Assembly: GCF_900112335.1 (NCBI RefSeq)
Contig: NZ_FOLG01000002.1
Span: 558,097 to 622,096, forward strand
Direction of reading: 5' to 3'
Origin: Tropicimonas isoalkanivorans
GTDB taxonomy: Bacteria; Pseudomonadota; Alphaproteobacteria; Rhodobacterales; Rhodobacteraceae
Length of the DNA stretch: 64,000 bases
The notes under the pieces are model-generated. The model was not told the origin of the DNA. It worked only from the letters and a program-made list of their open reading frames with translations, and ran no database searches. Below are positions 1-8,675 of the stretch, in pieces (the first letter of the stretch is position 1; each line of letters starts with the position of its first letter). The position numbers were made by a program, and so were the translations under genes.

Positions 1-209
1 CCACGGGCGCGCTCGACAGCACCACGGGACGGGCGGTGCTGAAGGTTCTGAACGACGTGAACGCGACGCTCGGCACGACGGTTCTGATCGTGACCCACGC
101 GGCGGCGACGGCCGCGATGGCCCACCGGGTGATCCATTTCGCCGACGGGCGCATCCGGGAGGTCGTGACGAACGCGGTGCGGAGCACGCCGGAGGAGATC
201 GCGTGGTGA
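1..209 (+). CDS. ABC transporter ATP-binding protein, C-terminal fragment (window edge)
   Basis: Frame 3 is open from the window edge to the TGA at 207-209 and gives 68 residues. It begins with the D-loop (GALDS) of an ABC ATPase and continues with a hydrophobic strand and the switch histidine (LIVTH), then the usual C-terminal GRI strand. Walker A, signature and Walker B lie outside the window. The stop overlaps the start of the FtsX permease by a few bases, so this is the ATPase of that exporter (ATPase-permease-HlyD order, as in LolD/MacB/DevA systems). Substrate unknown. Confidence 0.85.
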   Translation, partial: TGALDSTTGRAVLKVLNDVNATLGTTVLIVTHAAATAAMAHRVIHFADGRIREVVTNAVRSTPEEIAW

Positions 210-2578
210 CCGTTCTCTCCCCGCTCGACCGCAAGCTGGTTCGTGACCTGTGGCGCATCAAGGGCCAGGCGCTGGCCATCGCCGCCGTGATCGCCGTGGG
301 CGTGCTGATGCTGGTGATGATGACCGGCCTTGTGAACACGCTGGAGGAGACGAAGCAGGCCTATTACGACCGCTACAGGCTCGCGGACGTCTTCGCCCCG
401 GTCGAGCGGGCGCCGGATCGGTTCCTGGAGCGGCTGGCGGAGATCCCCGGCGTCGCGGTGGTGGAGGGTCGCGTCACCGGCTCGGCCCTGATCGACATGC
501 CGGCGGAGGTGGTGCCGGTGCGGGCGAAGGCGGTCTCCCTGCCCGATGACGGGCCGGCGCGGCTCAATGACATCTACCTTGCGGAAGGACGGATGCCCGC
601 GTCCGGCCGCGCCGACGAGGTTCTGTTGCTCAAGGGGTTCGCCGACGCGCGCGGCCTGCGCCCGGGCGACCGGCTGTCGGCGACGATGCACGGGGCGCGG
701 CGCGTCTTTCAGGTGGTCGGCCTCGCGCAGAGCCCGGAGTTCCTCTATACCACAGCGCCGGGCGAAATCGTGCCCGACGACGCGCGGTTCGCGGTGCTGT
801 GGATGAGCCGGGACGCGCTCGCCGCCGCCTATGACATGCAGGGCGCCTTCAACGAGGCGCTGATCGGGCTGGACCGGGATGCCACCGCACAGGGCGTGCT
901 GGCGGCGGTGGACCGCGTGCTGGACCCGCAGGGCGGGCTGGGCGCCTTCGGGCTGGAGGACCTGCCGTCGAACTTCTTCATCACCGAGGAGATCGAGGGC
1001 GGACGCAAGAATGCCGTGGGCGTGCCGCCGATCTTCCTGGGGGTTTCGGCCTTTCTCCTCTACATCGTCGTGAGCCGCATCGTGCAGGCCGAACGCGAGG
1101 AGATCGGCTTGCTGAAGGCATTTGGCTATTCCGATTGGGAAGTTTCCTCGCACTACCTCAAGATGATGCTGACCATCGCGGTGGTGGGCGCCATCGCGGG
1201 CTCGCTCGGCGGGATCGCCGCGGGGCGGGCCATGGCGGGCGTTTACCAGGCGTATTACAAGTTCCCCTTCCTCGTCTTCCAGCTCGATCCGCGCAGCTTC
1301 GTCATCGGCTTCGTGATCTCCGTGCTGGCGGCCTGCGGCGGCGGGTTCGGGGTGCTGCGAGGTGTCTTCCGGCTGACGCCCGCGGTGGCGATGCGCCCGC
1401 CCGCGCCGGCGGACTACACGCGGGCCGGGCGGCTGGGCGGGATCTGGCTGCGCATCCTCGACCAGCCCGGACGGATGGTCCTGCGCCGCCTGCGGCGACA
1501 GCCCGCGCGGATGGCCGGCGGGGCGCTCGGAATGGCGGCGGGGATGGCGCTGTCGGTGGGGATGATCGGCGTGCAGGCGGGGTTCAACCAGTCCATCGAC
1601 CTCAGCTTCGGCGTGCTCGACCGGTCCGACGCGCAGGTGACGTTCACCCATGCGATGTCGGACAAGGTGGTTTACGAACTGGGGCGGCTGCCCGGCGTGG
1701 AAGAGGTGGAACCGGTGCGCAATGTGGGGGTGCGGCTGCGGCACGGGCTCTACACTCATCGCGGCGCGATCAACGGCATGATCGCCGCGCCGCGGCTGGC
1801 CCGGGCAATGGACGACGCGCAGCGCGCACTGACCCTGCCGGACGAGGGGATCGTGCTGTCGTCGGCGCTGGCGCGTGTGCTGCATGCCGGGCCGGGCGAC
1901 GTGGTGACGGCGGAGGTGCACGAAGGCCGCCGGCCGGTGCTGGAGATCCCTGTGGTGGCGGTGGCGGACAGCCTGCTGGGCTCGCCTGCCTACATGAACA
2001 TGGACGCGCTGAACGCCGCGCTGAAGGAGCCCGGGCGCGTGTCGGGGGCCTACGTCCGGCTTGACGAGGCGGGTCAGGACACAGCGCTCGCTGCCATCAA
2101 GGACATGCCCGGCGTCGCGGGGGTGGCGCTGAAATCGGATGTGCGGGACTCCATTCAGTCAATGATGGACAGCGGTATGGGCGCGGTGCGTTTCATCATG
2201 CTGGCGATCGCCGGAATCGTGACCTTCGGCATCGTCTACAACGCGGCGCGCATCGCATTCGCCGAGCGGGTGCACGATCTGGCGAGCCTGCGGGTGATCG
2301 GCTTTTCCCGGGGCGAAGCGGCCTTCGTGCTGCTGGGGGAGCTTGGGCTGGTGACGCTGGCCGCTTTGCCGCTGGGCGCGGTGATGGGGTATGGGATGGC
2401 GGCGGCGGTGTCGGCGGCCTTTTCGACCGAAGTCTATTCGATCCCGCTGATGTTCGACGCCCGGTCCGTCGGGTCGGCGGCGCTCGCGGTTCTGGTGAGC
2501 GCGGCCTTTTCCGGCTGGCTGGTGAAGCGGGACCTCGACCGGGTGGACCTGGTGACGGCGCTGAAGACGAGGGAGTGA
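203..2578 (+). CDS. ABC transporter permease, duplicated FtsX/MacB type
   Basis: 791 residues. One membrane helix near residues 18-42 is followed by a MacB-like periplasmic domain (about 45-260) and three helices (about 270-400). The same plan is then repeated (helix at about 438-460, periplasmic domain, three helices at about 660-785). It is therefore a fused tandem FtsX permease that could act as a whole membrane unit with the upstream ATPase. FtsX/MacB permeases couple ATP hydrolysis in the cytoplasm to periplasmic movements that extract or export lipids, lipoproteins, peptides or small molecules. The start is GTG 203 or GTG 206, overlapping the ATPase stop. The next gene, a HlyD adaptor, starts 7 nt after the stop, which argues for an efflux role. 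Substrate not inferable. Confidence 0.88.
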   Translation: MVTVLSPLDRKLVRDLWRIKGQALAIAAVIAVGVLMLVMMTGLVNTLEETKQAYYDRYRLADVFAPVERAPDRFLERLAEIPGVAVVEGRVTGSALIDMPAEVVPVRAKAVSLPDDGPARLNDIYLAEGRMPASGRADEVLLLKGFADARGLRPGDRLSATMHGARRVFQVVGLAQSPEFLYTTAPGEIVPDDARFAVLWMSRDALAAAYDMQGAFNEALIGLDRDATAQGVLAAVDRVLDPQGGLGAFGLEDLPSNFFITEEIEGGRKNAVGVPPIFLGVSAFLLYIVVSRIVQAEREEIGLLKAFGYSDWEVSSHYLKMMLTIAVVGAIAGSLGGIAAGRAMAGVYQAYYKFPFLVFQLDPRSFVIGFVISVLAACGGGFGVLRGVFRLTPAVAMRPPAPADYTRAGRLGGIWLRILDQPGRMVLRRLRRQPARMAGGALGMAAGMALSVGMIGVQAGFNQSIDLSFGVLDRSDAQVTFTHAMSDKVVYELGRLPGVEEVEPVRNVGVRLRHGLYTHRGAINGMIAAPRLARAMDDAQRALTLPDEGIVLSSALARVLHAGPGDVVTAEVHEGRRPVLEIPVVAVADSLLGSPAYMNMDALNAALKEPGRVSGAYVRLDEAGQDTALAAIKDMPGVAGVALKSDVRDSIQSMMDSGMGAVRFIMLAIAGIVTFGIVYNAARIAFAERVHDLASLRVIGFSRGEAAFVLLGELGLVTLAALPLGAVMGYGMAAAVSAAFSTEVYSIPLMFDARSVGSAALAVLVSAAFSGWLVKRDLDRVDLVTALKTRE

Positions 2579-2585
2579 GGGGGGC

Positions 2586-3818
2586 ATGGCACGGAAGAAA
2601 ACCGCGCGGCGGATACTGACGGTCGGGCTGCTGGCGCTGGTCGCGGCGGCGCTGGTCTTCGCGTTCTGGCCGCGGGCGGTGCTGGTGGACATGGGCGAGG
2701 TCGCGCGCGGACCGATGGTGGTGACGATCGACGAGGAGGCGCGCACGCGGGTGCACGACCCCTACGTCGTCTCCACGCCCGTGACCGGGCGGCTGTTGCG
2801 CGTGGCTGTGGAGCCGGGAGACGCGGTCGAACGGGGGACCACGGTGATTGCGCACATGCTGCCGGCGAACCCGTCGGCGCTGGACATCCGCACACGGGAG
2901 CAGGCCCGCGCGGCCGTGACCGCCGCGGAAGCGGCGCTTCGCGTGGCCCGCGCGGACCTGAACAAGGCCATCGCGGACAATGACCTTGCGCAGTCGGACC
3001 TGGAGCGCGCCCAGCGGCTCGCGCGCTCCGGCACGCTGGCGCAGGCGGCGCTCGAACGGGCCGAAGGTACGTCGCGGGCTGCGCAGGCAACGCTCGACAC
3101 CGCGCAGGCGGCCGTCTCCATGCGCGAGGCGGAGGTGGAGAACGCCCGCGCCCAGCTCATCGGGTTCGATGATCAGGGGCTGGCGGCGGCGCTTCAGATC
3201 AACACCGAGAAGGCCACGCCGCTCTTTGCCCCCGCCACCGGGCGCATCCTGCAGGTGATGCAGAAGAGCGAGACGACCCTGCCGGTGGGCACGCCGATCA
3301 TGGAGATCGGCAACATCGAGGACGATCTGGAGGTGGTGGTGGAGCTGCTGTCCACCGATGCCGTGCAGGTCAGCGTGGGCGACCGCGTCATCGTCGACAA
3401 ATGGGGTGGACCGAAGGCACTCAACGGAAAGGTGATCCGGATCGACCCCTGGGGCTTCACCAAGTACTCCGCGCTCGGCGTGGAGGAGCAGCGGGTGAAG
3501 GCGCGGATCGAACTGACGGACCCGCCGGAGGCCCGCGCGGCGCTCGGGCACGGCTTCAGGGTCGAGGTGCGGATCGTGGTCTGGGACAAGGACGACGCGG
3601 TGATCGTGCCCGCCAGCGCGCTGTTCCGCAATGACGGGGGGCAGGCCGTGTTCGTCGTGCAGGACGGGGTGGCGCGGCTCAGGCCCGTGGAGATCGAGCG
3701 GTCCAACGGGCTGCAGGCGTCCGTCGCGACCGGGCTGGAGCCGGGGGACCGGATCATCCTGTTCCCCGCGCCCGGGCTAGAGGACGGCACGAAGGTGGCG
3801 CAGCGGGCGGCCAACTGA
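2586..3818 (+). CDS. HlyD-family periplasmic adaptor (membrane fusion protein)
   Basis: 410 residues. An N-terminal signal-anchor (about residues 8-28) is followed by a lipoyl/biotinyl-like half-motif near residue 55-85, a long alpha-helical hairpin rich in Ala/Glu/Arg heptads (about 100-195), the second lipoyl half (about 205-240) and beta-barrel domains (about 245-400). These are the features of adaptors that bridge an inner-membrane ABC exporter to an outer-membrane channel. It lies 7 nt after the FtsX permease and ends the operon. A convergent universal stress gene ends 15 nt downstream. No TolC-like gene is in view, so a housekeeping TolC would be needed (inference). Confidence 0.9.
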   Translation: MARKKTARRILTVGLLALVAAALVFAFWPRAVLVDMGEVARGPMVVTIDEEARTRVHDPYVVSTPVTGRLLRVAVEPGDAVERGTTVIAHMLPANPSALDIRTREQARAAVTAAEAALRVARADLNKAIADNDLAQSDLERAQRLARSGTLAQAALERAEGTSRAAQATLDTAQAAVSMREAEVENARAQLIGFDDQGLAAALQINTEKATPLFAPATGRILQVMQKSETTLPVGTPIMEIGNIEDDLEVVVELLSTDAVQVSVGDRVIVDKWGGPKALNGKVIRIDPWGFTKYSALGVEEQRVKARIELTDPPEARAALGHGFRVEVRIVVWDKDDAVIVPASALFRNDGGQAVFVVQDGVARLRPVEIERSNGLQASVATGLEPGDRIILFPAPGLEDGTKVAQRAAN

Positions 3819-3833
3819 ACCGCCCCGCCGCCC

Positions 3834-4262
3834 CTACCCGCGGACGACGAAGACCGACTGCTTGGCGTGCCGCACCACGCGCGCCGCGTTCGGGCCGAGA
3901 AGGTAATCCTCAAGATCCGGCTTGTGGGAGCCGAGCACGATCACGTCGGCGCCGATCCGGTCGGCCGTTTTCAGGATGTTGTCGTAGACGTGCCCCTTGA
4001 TGACCGTCAGGTCGTACTCGATCTCCTCCGGCACTTCCCGCTTGGCCCATTCCTCGAACTTCCGGCGTTCGCTCTCCACCATTTTCCGTGTCTGGTCGGC
4101 GCTGAAGTAGGAGCCGACGATGGACATTCCGAAATCGGGAATGACGTTCACGATATGCAAGCCCGCGCCGTGGTCCTTGGCCAGCCGGAAGGCTGCCTCG
4201 GCGACCCGGTGGGCGCTGGCGCCGTCGTTCAGGTCGATGGCCGCGAGTATCGACGAATACAT
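3834..4262 (-). CDS. Universal stress protein, UspA family
   Basis: 142 residues, normal size for a single Usp domain. It begins MYSSILAAIDL (first beta strand with the Asp that binds adenine in ATP-binding Usps) and ends with the QSVFVV strand. The nucleotide loop G-2X-G-9X-G(S/T) is degenerate: residues 111-114 read GSHK and 123-125 read GPN, so ATP binding is doubtful. ATG at 4262 is preceded by a GAGGAG ribosome site. It starts 11 nt after the TRAP permease stop, and Usp genes regularly sit in TRAP operons (TeaD of the ectoine transporter is the model). A role in tuning or sensing the transporter is therefore likely by analogy. Confidence 0.9.
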   Translation of the reverse strand: MYSSILAAIDLNDGASAHRVAEAAFRLAKDHGAGLHIVNVIPDFGMSIVGSYFSADQTRKMVESERRKFEEWAKREVPEEIEYDLTVIKGHVYDNILKTADRIGADVIVLGSHKPDLEDYLLGPNAARVVRHAKQSVFVVRG

Positions 4263-4273
4263 CAGGGAACTCC

Positions 4274-6901
4274 TCAGAAAGCCGGCTGGGTGGCGCGGCG
4301 GCGCTGGATCAGGACGATGCCAGCAAGCAGGAAGAAGGCGGGAATGAAGAAGATCTCCTTCGGGATGCGGTCGCGCTCCAGCTCGAACTGCTCGATGATC
4401 ACGGGCGTGTCGCCGTAGAAATCGTAGTTGTTGGCGAGCTTGTCGAAGAATTGCGTGCCAAACATCGGCTCCTCCAGCAGCATCTGGTCGCCTTCGGGGA
4501 GCAGCATGAGCCCCTTGTCGAGCAAGGCGGCCTCGGCGTCGCCGCCGGCTGCGCGCACAAGGATGGTCGTGGAGCGCTCCTTGCCGGAGTCGAAGTCCGG
4601 CCCGGTGACGACCATGCGGATCGGCGCGCCGTCCTCCAGTTCGGAGGCCGCTTCGAGCCCAGCCGGCCCGGTGTAGTGCACGTAGGGATCGTCGATCTGG
4701 TCGAGGAAGAAGCCGGGGCGGAAGAGCATGAAAGCGATCAGCAGCAGGACCGCGCTCTCCCATATTCGCGACTTGGCGAAGAAATACCCCTGTGTTGCGG
4801 CCGCGAAGAGCAGCATCGCGACCAGCGACACGCAGAACACCAGGATCGCGTGAAAGAAGCCCACGTTGATGAGCAGCAGATCGGTGTTGAAGATGAACAG
4901 GAACGGCAGCAGCGCGGTGCGGATGTCGTACATGAAGCCCTGGACGCCGGTCATGATCGGATCGCCCCGGCTGATGGCCGCCGCCGCATAGGCCGCGAGC
5001 CCCACAGGTGGCGTGTCGTCCGCCAGGATGCCGAAGTAGAAGACGAACATGTGCACGGCGATCAACGGCACGACGAGGCCCGCCTGCGCCCCGACGGAGA
5101 CGATGACGGGGGCCATGAGCGAGGACACGACGATGTAGTTGGCCGTCGTCGGCAGGCCCATGCCCAGGATCAGCGACAGGACCGCGACGAGGAACAACAG
5201 CACCATCAGATTGCCGCCGGAGACCGTTTCGATGACCTGGCCGATCACCTGGTGGGCGCCCGTCAGCGAGATCGTTCCGACGATCAGGCCAGCGGCGCCG
5301 GTGGCCACACCGATGCCGATCATGTTGCGCGCGCCGGCGATGAGGCCCTGGATGAAGTCGCCGAAGCCTTCGACGAGTTCGTTGCCGACCGTCTGCCCGC
5401 GGAAGATCGCCTTCAGTGGGCGGTGGGTGAGCGAGATGAAGATCATCGCGATGGTGGCCCAGAAGGCCGAGAGGGCGGGCGAGAGACGGTCCAGAGTGTC
5501 GGTGGAGACCATGAGGTTCCAGACCAGCACGAAGATCGGGAGGGCGAAGTAGAGCCCGCCGATCAGCGTGGGCGTCAGGCGCGGGGCGACGGGCTGGCTC
5601 TCCGGATCGTCGACCTCGATGTCCGGGTAGCGCGCGGCGACCCACACGAGGGCGATGTAGGCAACGCCGAGAAGCAGCACGCTGATATAGACGGACCCGT
5701 CGCCGAGGATCGGATCGAGGGCGGAGCGCAGCATTGCCACGAGGAAGGTGATGGCCGCCAGCCCGAGGAAGCCGGTGAGCATCAGCAGGACGATGCGGAG
5801 GACGCCGATCTTGCGGCCTTCCTTCTCAAGGCCCTGCAGGCCCATCTTCAGGCTTTCGAGGTGCACGATGTAGAGCAGCGCGATGTAGGAGATGACCGCC
5901 GGCAGGAAGGCGTGCTTGACGACGTCGATGTAGGGAATGTTGACGTATTCCACCATCAGGAAGGCCGCGGCCCCCATCACGGGCGGGGTGAGCTGGCCGT
6001 TGGTGGAGGAAGCGACCTCGACCGCGCCGGCCTTTTCGGCCGGGAAGCCGATGCGTTTCATCAGGGGAATGGTGAAGGTGCCGGTGGTGACCGTGTTGGC
6101 GATGGAGGAGCCGGAGATCATGCCGGTCATCATCGAGGAGAGCACGGCGGCTTTCGCCGGCCCGCCCCTGAGCGCCCCGAGCAGGGCGATGGCGACCTTG
6201 ATAAACCAGTTGCCGCCCCCTGCCCTGTCGAGCAGCGCGCCGAACAGGACGAACAGGTAGATCATCGTGGTGGAGACGCCGAGCGCCACCCCGAACACGC
6301 CCTCGGTCTGCATCCAGTAGTGGCCGAGCGCCTTGGAGAGCGAGGCGCCGCCGAAGTTCGTGAGGTTACGCACCCATGCGGAATAGCCGCCGAAGAAGGT
6401 GAACAGGATGAAGATCGATGCGATCACCACCAGCGGCAGGCCGAGCGAGCGGTAGACCGAGATCAGCAGGACGATCAGCCCAATGGCGGAGATGGTGATG
6501 TCCGCCGGGGTCCAGAGGCCGGGCCGGCCGGCGATCTCGATCCGGAAGACGATGAGGTAGAGCGTGGAGACCAGCGCGAGCGCCACCAGCACCCAGTCGT
6601 ACCACGGGATACGGTCCGTCGGCGCACCCTTGTAGAGCGGGAAGGCGAGCGTGGCGAGGGTCAGGGCGAAGGCCAGGTGAATGAAACGGGCCTGCGTGAC
6701 AAGGTGTGCGAAGAAGCTGATGCCCGTGGACTGGGCCAGCATCCCCGGCAGCCGGGAGGCGATGTAGAGCTGGAACAGGGACCAGACGATGCAGATGCCG
6801 ATGAAAAGCCGCGCCTGCCACCCACCGGGATTTCGGGCACCCGTGTCGGCTTCGGCAACGATGTCGTGAGCGGCGCTCGACTGCGCGGTCTGGTCGGTCA
6901 T
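4274..6901 (-). CDS. TRAP transporter fused permease (4TM+12TM) with DUF3394-like tail
   Basis: 875 residues. It combines the small (DctQ-like, N-terminal about 220 residues) and large (DctM-like, about 230-690) membrane subunits in one chain, as is usual for TAXI-type TRAP systems. Glycine-rich re-entrant motifs of the DctM family are visible (SGSSIANTVTTGTFTIPLMKR and GLPTTANYIVVSSLM regions). The last about 180 residues carry further helices and a soluble DUF3394-like part, ending in two final hydrophobic segments. It imports a solute, using a sodium or proton gradient, from the TAXI binding protein encoded upstream. The operon order is SBP, permease, Usp. Confidence 0.93.
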   Translation of the reverse strand: MTDQTAQSSAAHDIVAEADTGARNPGGWQARLFIGICIVWSLFQLYIASRLPGMLAQSTGISFFAHLVTQARFIHLAFALTLATLAFPLYKGAPTDRIPWYDWVLVALALVSTLYLIVFRIEIAGRPGLWTPADITISAIGLIVLLISVYRSLGLPLVVIASIFILFTFFGGYSAWVRNLTNFGGASLSKALGHYWMQTEGVFGVALGVSTTMIYLFVLFGALLDRAGGGNWFIKVAIALLGALRGGPAKAAVLSSMMTGMISGSSIANTVTTGTFTIPLMKRIGFPAEKAGAVEVASSTNGQLTPPVMGAAAFLMVEYVNIPYIDVVKHAFLPAVISYIALLYIVHLESLKMGLQGLEKEGRKIGVLRIVLLMLTGFLGLAAITFLVAMLRSALDPILGDGSVYISVLLLGVAYIALVWVAARYPDIEVDDPESQPVAPRLTPTLIGGLYFALPIFVLVWNLMVSTDTLDRLSPALSAFWATIAMIFISLTHRPLKAIFRGQTVGNELVEGFGDFIQGLIAGARNMIGIGVATGAAGLIVGTISLTGAHQVIGQVIETVSGGNLMVLLFLVAVLSLILGMGLPTTANYIVVSSLMAPVIVSVGAQAGLVVPLIAVHMFVFYFGILADDTPPVGLAAYAAAAISRGDPIMTGVQGFMYDIRTALLPFLFIFNTDLLLINVGFFHAILVFCVSLVAMLLFAAATQGYFFAKSRIWESAVLLLIAFMLFRPGFFLDQIDDPYVHYTGPAGLEAASELEDGAPIRMVVTGPDFDSGKERSTTILVRAAGGDAEAALLDKGLMLLPEGDQMLLEEPMFGTQFFDKLANNYDFYGDTPVIIEQFELERDRIPKEIFFIPAFFLLAGIVLIQRRRATQPAF

Positions 6902-6935
6902 GCTGTCCCCCGTCGGAAATTATTTTTCAAATGGC

Positions 6936-6961
6936 GGCTGGCGGCCTGTCGGCCACCAGCC
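6936..6961 (-). terminator. Intercistronic hairpin between TAXI SBP and permease genes
   Basis: Inverted repeat with arms GGCTGG (6936-6941) and CCAGCC (6956-6961), an inner GGCC/GGCC stem and a 4-nt loop. Read on the minus strand it is followed by an A/T-rich stretch. Placed just after the solute-binding protein gene, it is in the position where hairpins protect binding-protein mRNA or cause partial termination, raising SBP over permease. Seen in sequence; the role is inferred. Confidence 0.5.
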
Positions 6962-6988
6962 ATTGTCCTGAACGGCGAACCGTCGGCC

Positions 6989-7951
6989 TTATTCCATCAG
7001 GCCGAGTTCTTTGTAGGCCTTCACGGCACCGTCATGCAGCGGCGCGGAGAGACCGTCCTTGATCATCTCCTCGGCCTTGAGGTTCTCGAAGGCCGGGTGC
7101 AGGCCGCGGAAGTCGTCGAGGTTGGACATGACGGCCTTGGCGACCACGTAGGCCACGTCCTCGGACACCTCGGAGGAGGTCACGAAGGTGGCGCCGACGC
7201 CGAAGGTGGTCACGTCTTCGTCGTTGCCGGCATACATGCCGCCGGGGATGACCGCGACGCGGTAGTAGGGGTTGTCGGCCACGAGCTTGTCGATCGGCTC
7301 GCCGACCACATCCACAAGTTTCACGTCACAGGTGGTGGTCGCTTCCTTGATGGCCGCGGCCGGGTGGCCGATGGTGTAGATCATCGCGTCGATGTTGTTG
7401 TCGCAGATCTCCTTGGCCATTTCGGAGCCCTTGAACTCGGTGGCGAGCGAAAGGTCATCCATGGTGATCCCGAAGGCGTCCATGACCACTTCCATCGTCG
7501 CCCGCTGGCCCGAGCCGGGGTTGCCCACGTTCACCCGCTTGCCCTTGATGTCCTCGAATTTCTCGATGCCGCTGTCGCCGCGGACCAGCAGGGTGAAGGG
7601 CTCCGGGTGGACCGAGAACATGGCGCGCAGTTCGGGGAAGGCGTCGCCTTCGAACTGGGAGGTGCCGTTATAGGCGTGGTACTGCCAGTCCGACTGCGCG
7701 ACGCCGAATTCCAGCTCGCCGCCCTTGATGGCGTTGATGTTGTAGACGGAGCCACCGGTGGACTCCACGGCGCAGCGGATGCCGTGCTCCTTGCGGTCCT
7801 TGTTGACCAGCCGGCAGATGGCGCCGCCGGTCGGGTAGTAGACGCCGGTCACGCCGCCGGTGCCGATGGAGATGAATTCCTGGGCATAGGCGCTCGCCCC
7901 GCCGATGGCAGTCGATGCGGCGACGATTGCGCCGAATACGAACTTGTTCAT
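6989..7951 (-). CDS. TAXI-family TRAP transporter solute-binding protein
   Basis: 320 residues. A Sec signal peptide (about 1-23, ending SAYAQ) is followed by the TAXI family opening FISIGTGGVTGVYYPTGGA and a conserved mid-region (VNVGNPGSGQRAT), both hallmarks of this periplasmic binding family (glutamate-receptor-like fold). It delivers its ligand to the fused permease encoded 87 nt downstream. TAXI substrates described so far are small organic acids or amino acids; the ligand here cannot be told from sequence. A GGGAGA ribosome site precedes ATG 7951. This is the first gene of the operon. Confidence 0.93.
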   Translation of the reverse strand: MNKFVFGAIVAASTAIGGASAYAQEFISIGTGGVTGVYYPTGGAICRLVNKDRKEHGIRCAVESTGGSVYNINAIKGGELEFGVAQSDWQYHAYNGTSQFEGDAFPELRAMFSVHPEPFTLLVRGDSGIEKFEDIKGKRVNVGNPGSGQRATMEVVMDAFGITMDDLSLATEFKGSEMAKEICDNNIDAMIYTIGHPAAAIKEATTTCDVKLVDVVGEPIDKLVADNPYYRVAVIPGGMYAGNDEDVTTFGVGATFVTSSEVSEDVAYVVAKAVMSNLDDFRGLHPAFENLKAEEMIKDGLSAPLHDGAVKAYKELGLME

Positions 7952-8675
7952 GTGATGTCTCCCTGACGTTTGTTTCGTTTCTAAGCGTAAAGTGAGCCGA
8001 TCAAATTGCGGAGGTCAAGGAAGCAGCGTGGTACGCTGCGTCGCCGGGACCTGGGCCGAACCGGCCAGAAGAGGGCCCGGCGCACTGGTGGGCCGCGACG
8101 GGAACTGACGCCCGCCGGGCCGTAACGCCCCGCCATCACGGCGAAATTTGGCATCTTCCGCCCTGCCCTTATCTGCCGTGGATCGCCCCGACGCGGCCCG
8201 TTTCGGCCATCTGAGCGCCGGTAGAGCCGCCTGACCGGCAAGATCACGCGCAGCGAGCGCAGGGCACCCGACCGTTTCGATGACCGCAGCGGCGGGCACC
8301 AATCGGGCCGAAGCGACCCCACGCGCGCGTCGCCCGGGGTGTCACGGCGGGCAATCACGGGACGCAGCCGCGACCATCCGCCTCGCACATATGATGACCG
8401 CAATGGCGCAGAAAACGGCAAACGATCAACGTTTGCCCGATGCGTGAACTGAACGCCCAGAATCGCGGCGCGGGCGTGTCCCGGGCCGAACGGCCGGCCG
8501 GCGCCTCGCACCCAGCTCCGTTCCCGAAGACTGACGTGGGGTCATTGCGACCCGGTCCGTCAAGGCGACGGCATCGTTTGCTTTTTTGGGCGAAGCCCAT
8601 GGCAATCTTTGGAAAGGGTGTGCAAACTGCGCCGCGACGCCGGACTAACCGGAGCAAAGGGGACGGGGGACACAG
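7952..8675. other. 724-bp divergent intergenic region, no convincing gene
   Basis: Lies between the divergent TRAP and mrp operons, so it must contain both promoters. Open frames here (for example 7981-8511 minus, 8440-8679 plus) are Arg/Pro/Gly-rich and lack family features. Two degenerate short repeats beginning with GATGACCGCA occur near 8279 and 8392. A small hairpin (GGGC-GAA-GCCC) sits at 8588-8598 just upstream of mrpA. I see no RNA gene. Confidence 0.5.

Noticed and set aside
4451..7966. Very long + strand open frame opposite the TRAP genes
   Set aside because: It is rich in His/Asp/Arg/Gly with no domain; the minus strand encodes clear TRAP proteins. Long antisense frames are expected at this GC content.
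7981..8511. Minus-strand frame in the TRAP-mrp intergenic region
   Set aside because: Arg/Pro-rich, no ribosome site, no motif; kept only as part of the intergenic description.
8587..8599. Hairpin TGGGC-GAA-GCCCA as a terminator
   Set aside because: The T-run precedes the stem on the + strand, and on the minus strand no T-run follows, so it does not have terminator polarity.
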